A stretch of 55,340 nt of DNA from Actinomycetes bacterium (GTDB lineage: Bacteria; Actinomycetota; Acidimicrobiia; Acidimicrobiales; Palsa-688): positions 1 through 55,340 of the forward strand of contig JAKAQB010000018.1 of assembly GCA_021811865.1 (NCBI GenBank), read 5' to 3'. Positions 27,014-38,396 of this stretch are shown here, in pieces (position 1 is the stretch's first letter; each line of letters opens with the position of its first letter). Below the pieces are notes generated by a model. That model did not search any database and had not been told where the DNA came from. It was given only the letters and a program-made list of their open reading frames with translations. A program made the position numbers and the translations under genes.

Positions 27014-27697
27014 CTACGGCGCGGGCGCCCCCTCCGCCCCGGTCAGCAACTGCCGGACCTGGTCCTCGGCCTCCGGGCTCACGAGGACGAGGACCTCGTC
27101 GCCGGCCTCGACCCGGGTGTCGCCTCGGGGGACCACGACGTGGGAGCGCCGGACGATTGCTACGACGATGGCGTCGCGCGGCATGCCCAGGGACGCCAGG
27201 TCCCGCCCGCGGGCGGCTGAGGTGCCCGACAGCGTTACCTCGACCAGCCTCACACCCGACGCGTCGAGACGCAGCAGCCGCACGAGCGAGCCCACGCTCA
27301 CCGCTTCCTCGACCACGGCCGACAGCAGGTGCGGCGTCGAGACAGCCACGTCCACGCCCCATGTCTGGTTGAACATCCACTCGTTCTTCGGGTGGTTCAC
27401 CCGGCCGACGACGCGGGGGACGGCGAACTCCTGCTTGGCCAGCAGGGAGACGACCAGGTTGTCCTCGTCATCACCGGTGGCGGCTACGACGACGTCGGTC
27501 TCGGCCAGGCCTATGTGGTCGAGGGTCGAGTACTCGCAGCCGTCGCCGGCGACCCAACGGACGTCGGGGTAGGTCTCGGACAGGCCGGCGACGAGGCGCG
27601 GGTCCTGCTCGAGCACCGTGATGTCGTGGCCAGCGGCGCGCAGGTCCTCGGCGAGGAACACGCCGACGTGGCCTGCGCCGACGATGACCGCCTTCAC
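27014..27697 (-). CDS. trkA: TrkA-type K+ regulatory protein (CeoC-like)
   Basis: 227-aa cytoplasmic regulator of K+ transport. A Rossmann-type RCK_N domain (AVIVGAGHVGVFLAEDLRAAGHDITVLEQD, then VAGDGCEYSTLDHIGLAETDVVVAATGDDEDNLV) is followed by an RCK_C domain (residues ~140-215). The GTG start overlaps the stop of the upstream trkA paralogue by 4 bases. Such adjacent pairs are called ceoB/ceoC in mycobacteria. No TrkH/TrkG channel is in the window; the divergently transcribed KimA-like transporter is the likely partner. Confidence 0.93.
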   Translation of the reverse strand: MKAVIVGAGHVGVFLAEDLRAAGHDITVLEQDPRLVAGLSETYPDVRWVAGDGCEYSTLDHIGLAETDVVVAATGDDEDNLVVSLLAKQEFAVPRVVGRVNHPKNEWMFNQTWGVDVAVSTPHLLSAVVEEAVSVGSLVRLLRLDASGVRLVEVTLSGTSAARGRDLASLGMPRDAIVVAIVRRSHVVVPRGDTRVEAGDEVLVLVSPEAEDQVRQLLTGAEGAPAP

Positions 27698-28347
27698 GCT
27701 TCCTCCCCAAGCTCGCGGTGCACCTGGTCGAGGGAGTCCTTGCGGACGGCGAGGTGGATGACATCGCCCTCCTGGCCGATCATCCCCGGGCGGGCGACTC
27801 GCGGGAGTCCTGCCCGGCTGACGGTGACGAGGCGGGCGACGTCGGGGGTTTCGAGGTCGTCGAGGGACCGGCCCACCCACGTGCGGGGGAGGGTCCGCTC
27901 GACCAGCACCACCTGGCCGGTGGGGTCGGCCCATTCGGTCACCACCTGGTCGGGGAGGAGGCGGCGGGCGACCTGGTCGACGGTCCAGGTGACCGTCGCC
28001 ACCGTCGGGATGCCCAGCCGCTGGTAGATGATGGCGCGGCGGGGGTCGTAGATCCGTGCGACGACGTTGGGGACGTGGAAGTACTCGCGGGCGATGCGGG
28101 CGGTGAGGACATTGGAGTTGTCACCGCTGGTGACGGCCGCCAGGGCGCCGGCCTCGTCGATGCCCCCAGTCCGGAGCGTGTCGCGGTCGAAGCCGAGCCC
28201 GACGACGGTGCGGCCTGTGAACCCGTCTGGCAGCCGGCGGAACGCCTCGGCCCGCTTGTCCATGACGACTACCTCGTGGCCACCCGCTGACAGGGAGCTG
28301 GCCAGCTCCGAGCCGACGCGGCCGCAGCCGACCACGATGACGTGCAT
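27694..28347 (-). CDS. trkA: TrkA-type K+ regulatory protein (CeoB-like)
   Basis: 217-aa RCK protein. The N-terminal domain is MHVIVVGCGRVGSELASSLSAGG...VVMDKR, followed by GFDRDTLRTGGIDEAGALAAVTSGDNSN, the nucleotide-binding part. A C-terminal RCK_C-like region occupies residues ~130-210. ATG 28347 is chosen because HVIVVGCG is the first family element, although the frame is open 44 codons upstream, across the kimA promoter. First gene of a two-gene operon; 115 bp separate it from the divergent kimA start. Confidence 0.93.
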   Translation of the reverse strand: MHVIVVGCGRVGSELASSLSAGGHEVVVMDKRAEAFRRLPDGFTGRTVVGLGFDRDTLRTGGIDEAGALAAVTSGDNSNVLTARIAREYFHVPNVVARIYDPRRAIIYQRLGIPTVATVTWTVDQVARRLLPDQVVTEWADPTGQVVLVERTLPRTWVGRSLDDLETPDVARLVTVSRAGLPRVARPGMIGQEGDVIHLAVRKDSLDQVHRELGEEA

Positions 28348-28450
28348 CCGCCCATCGGAACACGCGGCGGGCGTCCAGCACAAGCGCACACCATCCGGCC
28401 CCGACGAGGGCACGCCGGAGCCAGCCGCCGCGCCTGGGTCTGCGCCAGGC

Positions 28451-28458
28451 TTTACTGT
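28451..28458 (+). promoter_or_regulatory. Candidate -10 of kimA promoter
   Basis: TTTACTGT directly precedes the two candidate GTG starts (28457 and 28463). Read as TTTACT it ends six bases before 28463 and again implies a leaderless transcript. The 115-bp divergent region shows no resemblance to the long ydaO/c-di-AMP riboswitch and is too short to contain one plus a promoter. Confidence 0.35.
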
Positions 28459-28462
28459 GTGT

Positions 28463-30835
28463 GTGACGACCACCTCCAACTCGCCTTCGGAGACCGCAGT
28501 CGCGCCCGCCCCGCTGCCGCTCTCGGAGCCGAGCCAGCTGCCCGAGACCTTCTCCTACCGGCTGAAGAACCTCGTCCTCGGCTCGCCCCTGACCTCCGAG
28601 CAGCTCCACGAGCAGAGGTTCGGCAAGATCGCCGCCCTCGGGGTGTTGTCCCCCGACTGCATCTCCTCGACGGCGTACGGCTCCGAGGAGATGCTGCGGA
28701 TTCTCATCCCGGCGGTCGGGGTGGCGGCCTTCACCCTGCTCCTGCCCGTCACCGCGGCGGTGATCCTGGTGCTGTTCTTCGTGACCCTCTCCTACCGGGA
28801 GGTCGTCATGGTGTACACGAAGACTGGCGGCAGCTACATGGTGTCCCGGGAGAACTTCGGGCCGCGCGTGGCCCAGGTGGCGGCCGCCGCCCTGATCATC
28901 GATTACAGCGTCACGGTGGCTGTCCAGGTGGCGGCCGGCACCGCTGCGTTCACCTCTGCCGTGCCGAGCCTGCTGCCCGACTCGGTGTACATCAGTGTTG
29001 TGGTGGTCCTGGTCATGGCGTATGGCAACCTGCGGGGCCTCCGGGAGGCCAGCCGGATGTTCGCCCTGCCGACCTACCTGTTCATCTTCTTCATGGGGGC
29101 GATGATCGTCGTCGGGTTGGTCGAGGCGGCGCTCGGCGACCTTCACGCCCACAACTTCCACGTGCACGGCGCCGTGTCGATCGGCCATGCCCCCAACGTC
29201 GGGTTGCTCATGGGCGCTTCGGTCTTCGTGATGCTCAAGTCCTTCGCCAACGGTGGTTCGTCCCTCACCGGTCTCGAGGCCATCTCCAACGGTGTGTCGG
29301 CGTTCCGCCCACCTTCTGGGCGCAACGCCCGGCGGACGCTCGTGGTCATGTCGGTCTGCCTGGGCAGCCTGGTGGTCGGCGTGTCCCTGCTGGCGCACAT
29401 CACGCACGCGGTGCCCTACGCCGCCGGCTCGCCGACCGTCGTCGCTCAGGAGGCGCAGTACGTCTTCGGGCACGGGGCGATCGGCCGGGTCCTCTACCTG
29501 CTCGTCATCGTGTCGAACGTCGCCATCCTCTACACGGGCGGCAACACCAGCTTCAACGGGTTCCCGTTCCTCACCAGCTTCGTCGCCCACGACTCCTTCC
29601 TGCCCCGGTGGCTGACGAAGCGGGGGCACCGCCTGGCCTTCTCCAACGGGATCGTCGTCCTCACCGCCATCGGCGTCGCCCTGCTCGTGGCCAGCAACTC
29701 CAACGTCGACAGCCTCGTCGCCGTGTACGCGATCGGTGTCTTCACCGGCTTCACCATGGCCGGCGCCGGCATGGTGCGCTACCACCGCCGCACCCGAGAG
29801 CAGGGCTGGAAGCACAAGCAGGTGATAAACGGCTTCGCCGCCGGGCTGTCGGGAGTGGTGGTCGTGATCTTCGCCTACACCAAGTTCACCCAGGGCGCCT
29901 GGTTGGTGGTCGTGCTGTTCCCGATCCTCGTGTACAGCTTCATCCGCATCAACCGGCGGTACCGGCATGAGGAGGAGTTCCTGCGGATCGGCGCCGGGCG
30001 GGCGACGGAGGCGCCTCGCCTGGACCGCCACGTGGCGGTCCTGCTTGCGGACCAGCTCGACCTGGCGACGGTGCATGCCCTGCGCTACGCCCGGGCGCTG
30101 GTGCCGGACGCGCTGCGGGTGGTGCACTTCCGGATCGACCCCTCCCAGGCTCGGGCCCTGGAGGAGTCGTGGCGGGAGGCCGGCGTGCACGTGCCGCTCG
30201 AGATCCTCGACTGTCCTGACCGTCGCCTCGGGCGGGCCACCCTCGGCCTGGTCGAGGGCTACCTCGACGGTGACACCTACGTCTCCGTGCTGCTGCCCCG
30301 GCGGGAGTCGGGTGGCTTCAGCGCCCGCGTCCTACACGACCGCACCGCCGACAGGATTGCCCTGGTGCTCTCCGACGTCCCCAACGTCAACGCCATGATC
30401 GTGCCCTATCAGCTCTCGGACGCGGCCGTTGAGGCGCGCCTCGCAGGGATGGCGGCCCGCAGGGCGGTGGACAATCACGAGCGCAAGGGCCGCCACGAGG
30501 CCGACAAGCGCGCCAAGCACAAGGCGGTGCCGACGATGGATGTGCCCGGCCGTGTCCCGGTCGACGCTCTCGAGTATCGCCAGCGGGGGCGGGTCGCCGG
30601 CGTGGTGAAGTCGGTGGAGATCCAGCCCCGTGACGGCATCCAGGTGCTGATCTGCCGGCTGGAGGACGAGACGGGGGGCATAAACCTCGTGTTCAGCCGG
30701 GGCAGGGTCGAGGGCGTTGAACCCTCGGCGCGCCTGTCCGCCGAAGGCATGGTCGGCGACTACGACGGGGCGCTGGCCATCCGCAACCCGACGTTGGAGG
30801 TCCTGGCCCCCGCTACGGACGAAACCATCGGCTGA
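28463..30835 (+). CDS. KimA-like K+ transporter with C-terminal OB-fold domain
   Basis: 790-aa APC-superfamily permease. The membrane part (~50-510, about 12 helices) aligns by eye with B. subtilis KimA: SPDCISSTAYGSEE, SYREVVMVYTKTGGSYMVSRENFG, LIIDYSVTVAVQVAAGT, NLRGLREASR and KSFANGGSSLTGLEAISNGV. The Asp and Tyr of the first motif, and the Tyr/Thr of DYSVT, correspond to KimA K+-site residues. A Usp-like cytosolic domain follows (HVAVLLADQLDLATVHALRYA, ~525-665). The last ~95 residues are an extra OB-fold-like domain (QRGRVAGVVKSVEI, then LICRLEDETGGINLVFSRGR). That domain is normally a separate gene near trkA in Actinobacteria. The basic linker between them is rich in Lys/Arg/His. Function as a K+:H+ symporter is inferred. 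Confidence 0.88.
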   Translation: MTTTSNSPSETAVAPAPLPLSEPSQLPETFSYRLKNLVLGSPLTSEQLHEQRFGKIAALGVLSPDCISSTAYGSEEMLRILIPAVGVAAFTLLLPVTAAVILVLFFVTLSYREVVMVYTKTGGSYMVSRENFGPRVAQVAAAALIIDYSVTVAVQVAAGTAAFTSAVPSLLPDSVYISVVVVLVMAYGNLRGLREASRMFALPTYLFIFFMGAMIVVGLVEAALGDLHAHNFHVHGAVSIGHAPNVGLLMGASVFVMLKSFANGGSSLTGLEAISNGVSAFRPPSGRNARRTLVVMSVCLGSLVVGVSLLAHITHAVPYAAGSPTVVAQEAQYVFGHGAIGRVLYLLVIVSNVAILYTGGNTSFNGFPFLTSFVAHDSFLPRWLTKRGHRLAFSNGIVVLTAIGVALLVASNSNVDSLVAVYAIGVFTGFTMAGAGMVRYHRRTREQGWKHKQVINGFAAGLSGVVVVIFAYTKFTQGAWLVVVLFPILVYSFIRINRRYRHEEEFLRIGAGRATEAPRLDRHVAVLLADQLDLATVHALRYARALVPDALRVVHFRIDPSQARALEESWREAGVHVPLEILDCPDRRLGRATLGLVEGYLDGDTYVSVLLPRRESGGFSARVLHDRTADRIALVLSDVPNVNAMIVPYQLSDAAVEARLAGMAARRAVDNHERKGRHEADKRAKHKAVPTMDVPGRVPVDALEYRQRGRVAGVVKSVEIQPRDGIQVLICRLEDETGGINLVFSRGRVEGVEPSARLSAEGMVGDYDGALAIRNPTLEVLAPATDETIG

Positions 30836-30998
30836 AACCGACTTTCCCCTGATCGCAGAGTAGCCGGGGCCGATGTGGGGCTCGACTTGGTGGTTCGCGG
30901 TAAGGGAACGTCGCGCGGGCAAGCTCCGACACGTTGTTTGGGCAGTTTCCCGCGATAGTCGCTGTGCCGACGGGCGCTGTCCGGGTGCGGTGCTGGAT

Positions 30999-31014
30999 GC
31001 GAACGTACGTTCGC
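30999..31014. promoter_or_regulatory. LexA (SOS) box upstream of uvrA
   Basis: GCGAACGTACGTTCGC is a perfect 16-bp palindrome containing GAAC-N4-GTTC, the core of the actinobacterial SOS box. It ends three bases before the uvrA -10 box and 16 bases before the GTG, the position expected for LexA repression. No comparable box was seen before uvrB or uvrC. Confidence 0.9.
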
Positions 31015-31017
31015 TGG

Positions 31018-31023
31018 TAGGCT
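31018..31023 (+). promoter_or_regulatory. -10 box of a leaderless uvrA promoter
   Basis: TAGGCT ends seven bases before the GTG of uvrA. The LexA box lies directly upstream, overlapping the space where the -35 to -10 spacer would be. Confidence 0.5.
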
Positions 31024-31030
31024 GGGCGGG

Positions 31031-33865
<2,835 letters not shown>

Positions 33866-33920
33866 ACCCACGTCGATCCGCCGGCCCCGCGACGAGCGGT
33901 CCTCGCGCCAGGATGGGAAC

Positions 33921-35912
33921 GTGCTCCATCGACCGCCGGCGGGGACGATCCCGGACGCTCCTGGCTCGTACCAGTTCCGCGATCGGGACGGCCGGGTCAT
34001 ATACGTGGGCAAGGCCAAGTCGCTGCGCAGCCGGCTGTCCAACTACTTCCAGAATGCGGCCCACCTCCCGCCGCGGACCGCCCAGATGGTGGCGTCGGCC
34101 GAGACCGTCGAGTGGATCCAGGTCCGCAACGATGTCGAGGCCGTCATGCTCGAGTACAGCCTCATCAAGCAGCACAAGCCGCGCTTCAACGTCCGCCTGC
34201 GGGACGACAAGAGCTACCCGTTCCTGGCGGTCACGGTGTCCGACGAGTGGCCGAGGGCGATGGTCAGGCGGGGCGCGAAGGACAAGGGCAGCCGCTACTT
34301 CGGGCCGTACGCCCACGCCTACGCCATTCGGGAGACACTCGACTCGCTGCTGCGGACATTCCCGATCCGTACGTGCAGCGACAGCAAGTTCCGCGCCCAC
34401 GAGCGCCAGGGCCGGCCGTGCCTGCTGTTCCACATCGAGAAGTGCAGCGGCCCGTGCGTGCGTGCCGTCGACCACGAGCCGTACGACCTCCTCGTCGGGG
34501 AGCTGCTGGCCTTCCTCGACGGCGACACCCAGCCGGTGTTGCACCGCCTGGAGGCGGAGATGGCCGAGGCGTCCGCCGGTTTGGAGTTTGAGCGCGCCGC
34601 CCGCCTGCGCGATCGCCTCCTGGCCGTGCGCAAGGCCATCGAGAAGCAGCAGATGGTCACCCAGCGGGCGGATGACCTCGACTGCTTCGGGCTCGCCGAG
34701 GACGAGTTGGAGGCGGCCGTCCAGGTGTTCTACGTCCGGAGGGGGAGGGTCGTAGGCCGCAAGGGGTTCATCGTCGACAAGGTCGATGACCTCACCGCCG
34801 CCCAGCTGGTGGGCCAGGTGATCGAGCAGCACTACGCCGACGCCCCGCTCGGCGTGCCGCCGCTGGTCGTCGTGGCGGAGATGCCGGAGGAGTGCGGCGT
34901 GCTCGAGGAGTGGCTGGCGGCGGGGCGCCAGGAGGCGGCCGGCCACGCCGGCGCCGTCGGCGACGTCGAGTGGTGGGCGGCAAGCGACCGCTACCGGGTG
35001 GAGCGCAGCGTCAACCCAGCGGCCCGGGCCGGTCACAACGTGGAGCTGCGGGTGCCGCAGCGCGGGGAGAAGCGGGCGTTGCTCGAGATGGTGACCCGCA
35101 ACGCCAAGGAGGAGCTCACCCGGCACCGCCTGAAGCGTGCCTCCGACCACAACGCCCGGGCGCGGGCGCTCAACGCCCTCCAAGACGCCCTGGACCTGCC
35201 CGAGGCGCCGCTGCGGATCGAGTGCTACGACATGAGCCACCTGCAGGGCACCGATTATGTCGGGTCGATGGTGGTGATGGAGGACGGCATGCCGCGTCCG
35301 GCCGAGTATCGCCGGTTCAAGGTACGGACCGTGGAGGGCAACGACGACTATGCCGCGATGGAGGAGGTTCTCACCCGCCGGCTCACCGCCTACCTCAGCG
35401 AACGGGACAAGCCGGTCGAGGATCGCAAGCGCCGGTTCGCCTACCCGCCCCAGCTGCTGCTGGTGGACGGTGGCAAGGGCCAGCTAGGGGTGGCGGCAAG
35501 GGTGCTGGAGGAGCTCGGCCTGGAGGAGGAGATACCGGTGGCGTCGCTCGCCAAGCAGTTCGAGGAGGTGTTCCTTCCCGGCCGGGCCGACCCGGTCCGC
35601 ATACCCCGCACGTCGGAGGCGCTGTACCTGCTGCAGCAGGTCCGCGACGAGGCGCACCGCTTCGCCATCACCTACCACCGCAGCCTGCGGGCCAAGCGGA
35701 TGACCGCCTCCGCCCTCGACGGCATCCCCGGGCTCGGGCCTGCCCGGCGCAAGCGGCTCGTGTCCGAGCTGGGCGGTGTCAGCGCCGTGAGGACGGCGTC
35801 GCTGGCCGAGCTGCGGGAGTTGGGTTGGCTCCCGGAGTCGGTGGCCGTCGCCCTGTACAGCTCGTTGCACGAGCCGGCCGGCGCCGCCACCGCCGCCGGC
35901 CCTCTTCCCTGA
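33921..35912 (+). CDS. uvrC: UvrABC excinuclease subunit C
   Basis: 663-aa dual-incision nuclease. The N-terminal GIY-YIG domain (PGSYQFRDRDGRVIYVGKAKSLRSRLSNYF, then LEYSLIKQHKPRFNV) makes the 3' incision. A UVR motif for UvrB contact is at ~200-235 (LEFERAARLRDRLLAVRKAIE). The C-terminal RNase H-like endonuclease has IECYDMSHLQGTDYVGSMVVMEDG and LLVDGGKGQLG, and tandem helix-hairpin-helix motifs end the protein (LDGIPGLGPARRKRLV). GTG start, 55 bp after uvrA; the two are probably co-transcribed and hence SOS-induced. Confidence 0.97.
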   Translation: MLHRPPAGTIPDAPGSYQFRDRDGRVIYVGKAKSLRSRLSNYFQNAAHLPPRTAQMVASAETVEWIQVRNDVEAVMLEYSLIKQHKPRFNVRLRDDKSYPFLAVTVSDEWPRAMVRRGAKDKGSRYFGPYAHAYAIRETLDSLLRTFPIRTCSDSKFRAHERQGRPCLLFHIEKCSGPCVRAVDHEPYDLLVGELLAFLDGDTQPVLHRLEAEMAEASAGLEFERAARLRDRLLAVRKAIEKQQMVTQRADDLDCFGLAEDELEAAVQVFYVRRGRVVGRKGFIVDKVDDLTAAQLVGQVIEQHYADAPLGVPPLVVVAEMPEECGVLEEWLAAGRQEAAGHAGAVGDVEWWAASDRYRVERSVNPAARAGHNVELRVPQRGEKRALLEMVTRNAKEELTRHRLKRASDHNARARALNALQDALDLPEAPLRIECYDMSHLQGTDYVGSMVVMEDGMPRPAEYRRFKVRTVEGNDDYAAMEEVLTRRLTAYLSERDKPVEDRKRRFAYPPQLLLVDGGKGQLGVAARVLEELGLEEEIPVASLAKQFEEVFLPGRADPVRIPRTSEALYLLQQVRDEAHRFAITYHRSLRAKRMTASALDGIPGLGPARRKRLVSELGGVSAVRTASLAELRELGWLPESVAVALYSSLHEPAGAATAAGPLP

Positions 35913-36039
35913 CGGCCACGAGGGGCCGGCGGAGGGACGGCGGGAAAGGTCGGTGCACTCGATGCCGTTTCCGGGCCTGAATCTCCCGAGGTACACCGAA
36001 TGCACCGAGCTCCAGCCAGCCGGGCGGTGTCCCAGCCTC

Positions 36040-36411
36040 CTAGCTGCAGGTGACCCAGACGTGCCCGATGGTGATGGTGGCGGGTTGGGCCGGCAGGGTG
36101 AGCGCCCCGATCCAGTGGTAGCTGCGCTTCGCCGTCGGCAGCGCGAAGTGCTGTGGTGGGAAGCTGTAGTAGTAGGGCTTGGGGAGCTTGAGCGTCGGCT
36201 TGGCGTGGATGGAGCACGTCGCGCTCCTCACGCCGGCCGCGGCGGGCTTGGCGGCGTAGGCGACGAGCAGCGTCTTGCCGGTCTGCTTGGACGCAAAGAC
36301 GTAGCTGTCGACAGGCTTGCGGGGCGCGGCGGCGCTCGGCGCCGCTGTGGCGACGCCGGCCCCGGCGAGGAGGGTGGCGCCGGCCAGGAGGGACAGGATG
36401 CGGTGTTTCAC
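36040..36411 (-). CDS. Small secreted protein, 123 aa
   Basis: A Sec signal peptide is clear: MKHRILSLLAGATLLAGAGVATAAPSAAA with probable cleavage after an AxA near residues 23-29. The mature ~95 residues are rich in Lys, Tyr, Pro and Thr and contain two Cys, one in the middle (ATCSI) and one at the penultimate position (VTCS), likely a disulfide. GAGGAG lies upstream of the GTG start. It begins 15 bases after the glycosyltransferase stop, so it is the third gene of that operon. No family is recognised; a role in binding or exporting the polymer is conceivable but unproven. Confidence 0.7.
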   Translation of the reverse strand: MKHRILSLLAGATLLAGAGVATAAPSAAAPRKPVDSYVFASKQTGKTLLVAYAAKPAAAGVRSATCSIHAKPTLKLPKPYYYSFPPQHFALPTAKRSYHWIGALTLPAQPATITIGHVWVTCS

Positions 36412-36426
36412 GGTGGTCTCCTCGGG

Positions 36427-38394
36427 TCAGGTGGTGGGAGTGATGGTGGTGGGAGTGATGGTGGTGGGAGTGATGGTGGTGGGAGGGATGGCGGGAGCGG
36501 GACGGTCGGCGCTCCGGCGGGCGGTGAGCACGGGTCGGGTGGGCAGGGTGAGGAGGCCTTCGAGGGCTACCACCCGCCGGGCGAGCGTGAAGGGGAACCA
36601 CAGCGGCAGCCAGACGAGCTTGCGGGCGAAGCCGTGGCGGACGGCGAGGACGACGAGCACGGCCAGGGCCGGCAGGCCGGCCACGAGGTAGAAGACCAGG
36701 ACCCGGGCGAAGATCGCCCGCGTCGCCGGGTTGAGCAGCGACAGCTCCATGCCGGTGACGAAGACGAGCGGGCGCAGCAGGGCGGTTATCCGCACCGTCG
36801 CGGCGCGCAGGTAGAAGAACCAGGACCGGGGCGAGCCGCCGGGGGCGAGGACGGGGGAGTGGCGGGCGAGGATCTGTACGCCGGCCCGGTTCCAGCGCAC
36901 CCGCTGCTCGCGGAACTCCCGCAGGGTGGCGGGTACGTCCTCGTAGATGCGGATCCGGGTGTCGACGACCACCTGGTAGCCGAGACGGCCGAGCACCATG
37001 GTGAGGTCCGAGTCCTCGCCGTTCATGCCGGTGACGAACCCGCCGGCGAAGCGGGCCGGAGCCGCCCGGAAGGCGGTGAAGGTCCCGGGGATGCAGTTGA
37101 TGGCGTCGACACGCTCCAACGCGAGCCGCCCGAATGCGAACCCGATGAGGCACTCGAACAGCCTCCCCTTGGCGTACCACGACCTCGCCCGCGGGTCCGG
37201 CAGGGCGAGGGCGCCGACCATGCCGACGCTGGGGTTGGCGAACCAGTCGGGTAGGTGGTCGAACGCGTCCTCGGCCACGACCACGTCGGCGTCGACCCGC
37301 ACCACGATCTCCGTGTCCGCTGCGCCGAGCGCCTTGTTGAGGGCGGCGGCTTTGCCCCCGTGCCTGGCGCGGACCAGCCGGCCTCGGGCGTGGCGGAACG
37401 TGGCCATCACCGCCTCGGCCACGAGCGCTGTGGCGTCGTGGGATCCGTCGTCGGCGACGATCACGGTGACCCGGCCGCCGTAGCTCCCTGCCGCCGCGTC
37501 GAGGCTGCGCAGAGTGCGCTCGATCGTCAGCTCCTCGTTGAACGCCGGCGTGATCGTCGTGAGCGGCGGCGGTTCACCCTCCCCCGCCGGCGGCCGGATC
37601 GAGCGGGTGGTGGCGAGGAGGAAGAGGAGCAGGACGTCGAACACGAGCGGGAAGCCGGTGAACGCCACGAGGAACGCGACGGGGTGCGAGCGGCCCACGA
37701 GGGTGTCGCAGAAGTCGACGAGCGCCAGCACCGCCACGACGGAGACGACGACTCCGACCGCCAGCAGCACGCTCTCGGACCGGTGATGGGTCCGGAGGTC
37801 GGGCGTGGCCGTCGGCCTCGGCAGGACGAACGTCGTGGTGAGGAGTCGCAGCGTGAGCGCCACGGCGAGGACGAGGACGAGGAACGAGCCGTACAGCGCC
37901 GCCGTCTCGGTGGGCAGGTGGGCGACGCACGCCGCCACCGCCTCCAGCGCGTCGAGGAGCGCGGCCACGGCGACGAACGCCACAGCGTGGCAGGCGATCG
38001 CTGCGCGCCGCAGCGGCCGGGCGCGCACGACCGCCCCAAACGAGACGATGTTGGCGACGACGACGAGGCGCAGGGCGACGCTCACGTGCAGCGCGTAGGG
38101 CACGACGGCGAGCGGGCGCGGGTCGGCGAGCAGCGCGAGGCGGGTGACCAGCGCCTGGTAGAGGTCGACCGGCCCGGGGCGGGGTGCCACCAGCGCCAGC
38201 GTGATCGCTGTCGAGGCGGTGTAGAAGGCGAGGACCCGCCCGAGGCTCACCGAGCGGGGGCGGGGGATCGAGACGACCGCCATCCCGTCGCCTAGGTCGT
38301 CGTGGCGGCAGTGGCGGAGGGGGCGGGCGGCGAGGCAGAGCAGCAGCAGAGCGGTGACAAGCAGGAGCCCCGGGCGGGCGACGGTGCCGAGCAC
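36427..38394 (-). CDS. Membrane GT2 glycosyltransferase (polysaccharide synthase type)
   Basis: 655-aa integral membrane enzyme. About six hydrophobic helices lie in residues 1-260, the GT-A catalytic domain at ~278-520, and two or three helices at ~525-620. Processive-synthase motifs are all present: ADDGS (D315/D316), DAD (D368/D370), GED (E460/D461) and QRVRW (497-501). This is the set seen in cellulose, hyaluronan and poly-GlcNAc synthases. No PilZ domain is visible. GTG 38394 starts two bases after the stop of the HlyD-like gene. The last 17 residues are TTITP-type repeats from a 15-bp DNA repeat. The product is probably an exported exopolysaccharide; the sugar is unknown. Confidence 0.85.
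   Translation of the reverse strand: MLGTVARPGLLLVTALLLLCLAARPLRHCRHDDLGDGMAVVSIPRPRSVSLGRVLAFYTASTAITLALVAPRPGPVDLYQALVTRLALLADPRPLAVVPYALHVSVALRLVVVANIVSFGAVVRARPLRRAAIACHAVAFVAVAALLDALEAVAACVAHLPTETAALYGSFLVLVLAVALTLRLLTTTFVLPRPTATPDLRTHHRSESVLLAVGVVVSVVAVLALVDFCDTLVGRSHPVAFLVAFTGFPLVFDVLLLFLLATTRSIRPPAGEGEPPPLTTITPAFNEELTIERTLRSLDAAAGSYGGRVTVIVADDGSHDATALVAEAVMATFRHARGRLVRARHGGKAAALNKALGAADTEIVVRVDADVVVAEDAFDHLPDWFANPSVGMVGALALPDPRARSWYAKGRLFECLIGFAFGRLALERVDAINCIPGTFTAFRAAPARFAGGFVTGMNGEDSDLTMVLGRLGYQVVVDTRIRIYEDVPATLREFREQRVRWNRAGVQILARHSPVLAPGGSPRSWFFYLRAATVRITALLRPLVFVTGMELSLLNPATRAIFARVLVFYLVAGLPALAVLVVLAVRHGFARKLVWLPLWFPFTLARRVVALEGLLTLPTRPVLTARRSADRPAPAIPPTTITPTTITPTTITPTT
36431..36490. 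repeat. Four tandem copies of a 15-bp repeat
   Basis: GTGGTGGGAGTGATG is repeated three times exactly (36431, 36446, 36461) with a fourth copy changed at one base (36476). On the minus strand it encodes PTTIT units at the very C terminus of the glycosyltransferase. The unit length keeps the frame, so copy-number changes would only lengthen the tail. Confidence 0.92.
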
Positions 38395-38396
38395 GG

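Noticed and set aside
28348..28462. A c-di-AMP (ydaO-type) riboswitch before the KimA-like gene
   Set aside because: The divergent region is only 115 bp, shows no recognisable conserved elements, and the promoter box lies right at the start codon.
28121..30190. A 689-codon open frame antisense to the KimA-like gene
   Set aside because: It is rich in His, Asp, Gly and Gln without any domain, and the plus strand encodes an unmistakable transporter. It is a shadow of third-position GC bias.
35950..36010. Terminator after uvrC formed by TCGGTGCA/TGCACCGA
   Set aside because: The 8-bp arms are separated by more than 40 bases and there is no T-run, so support is too weak to annotate.
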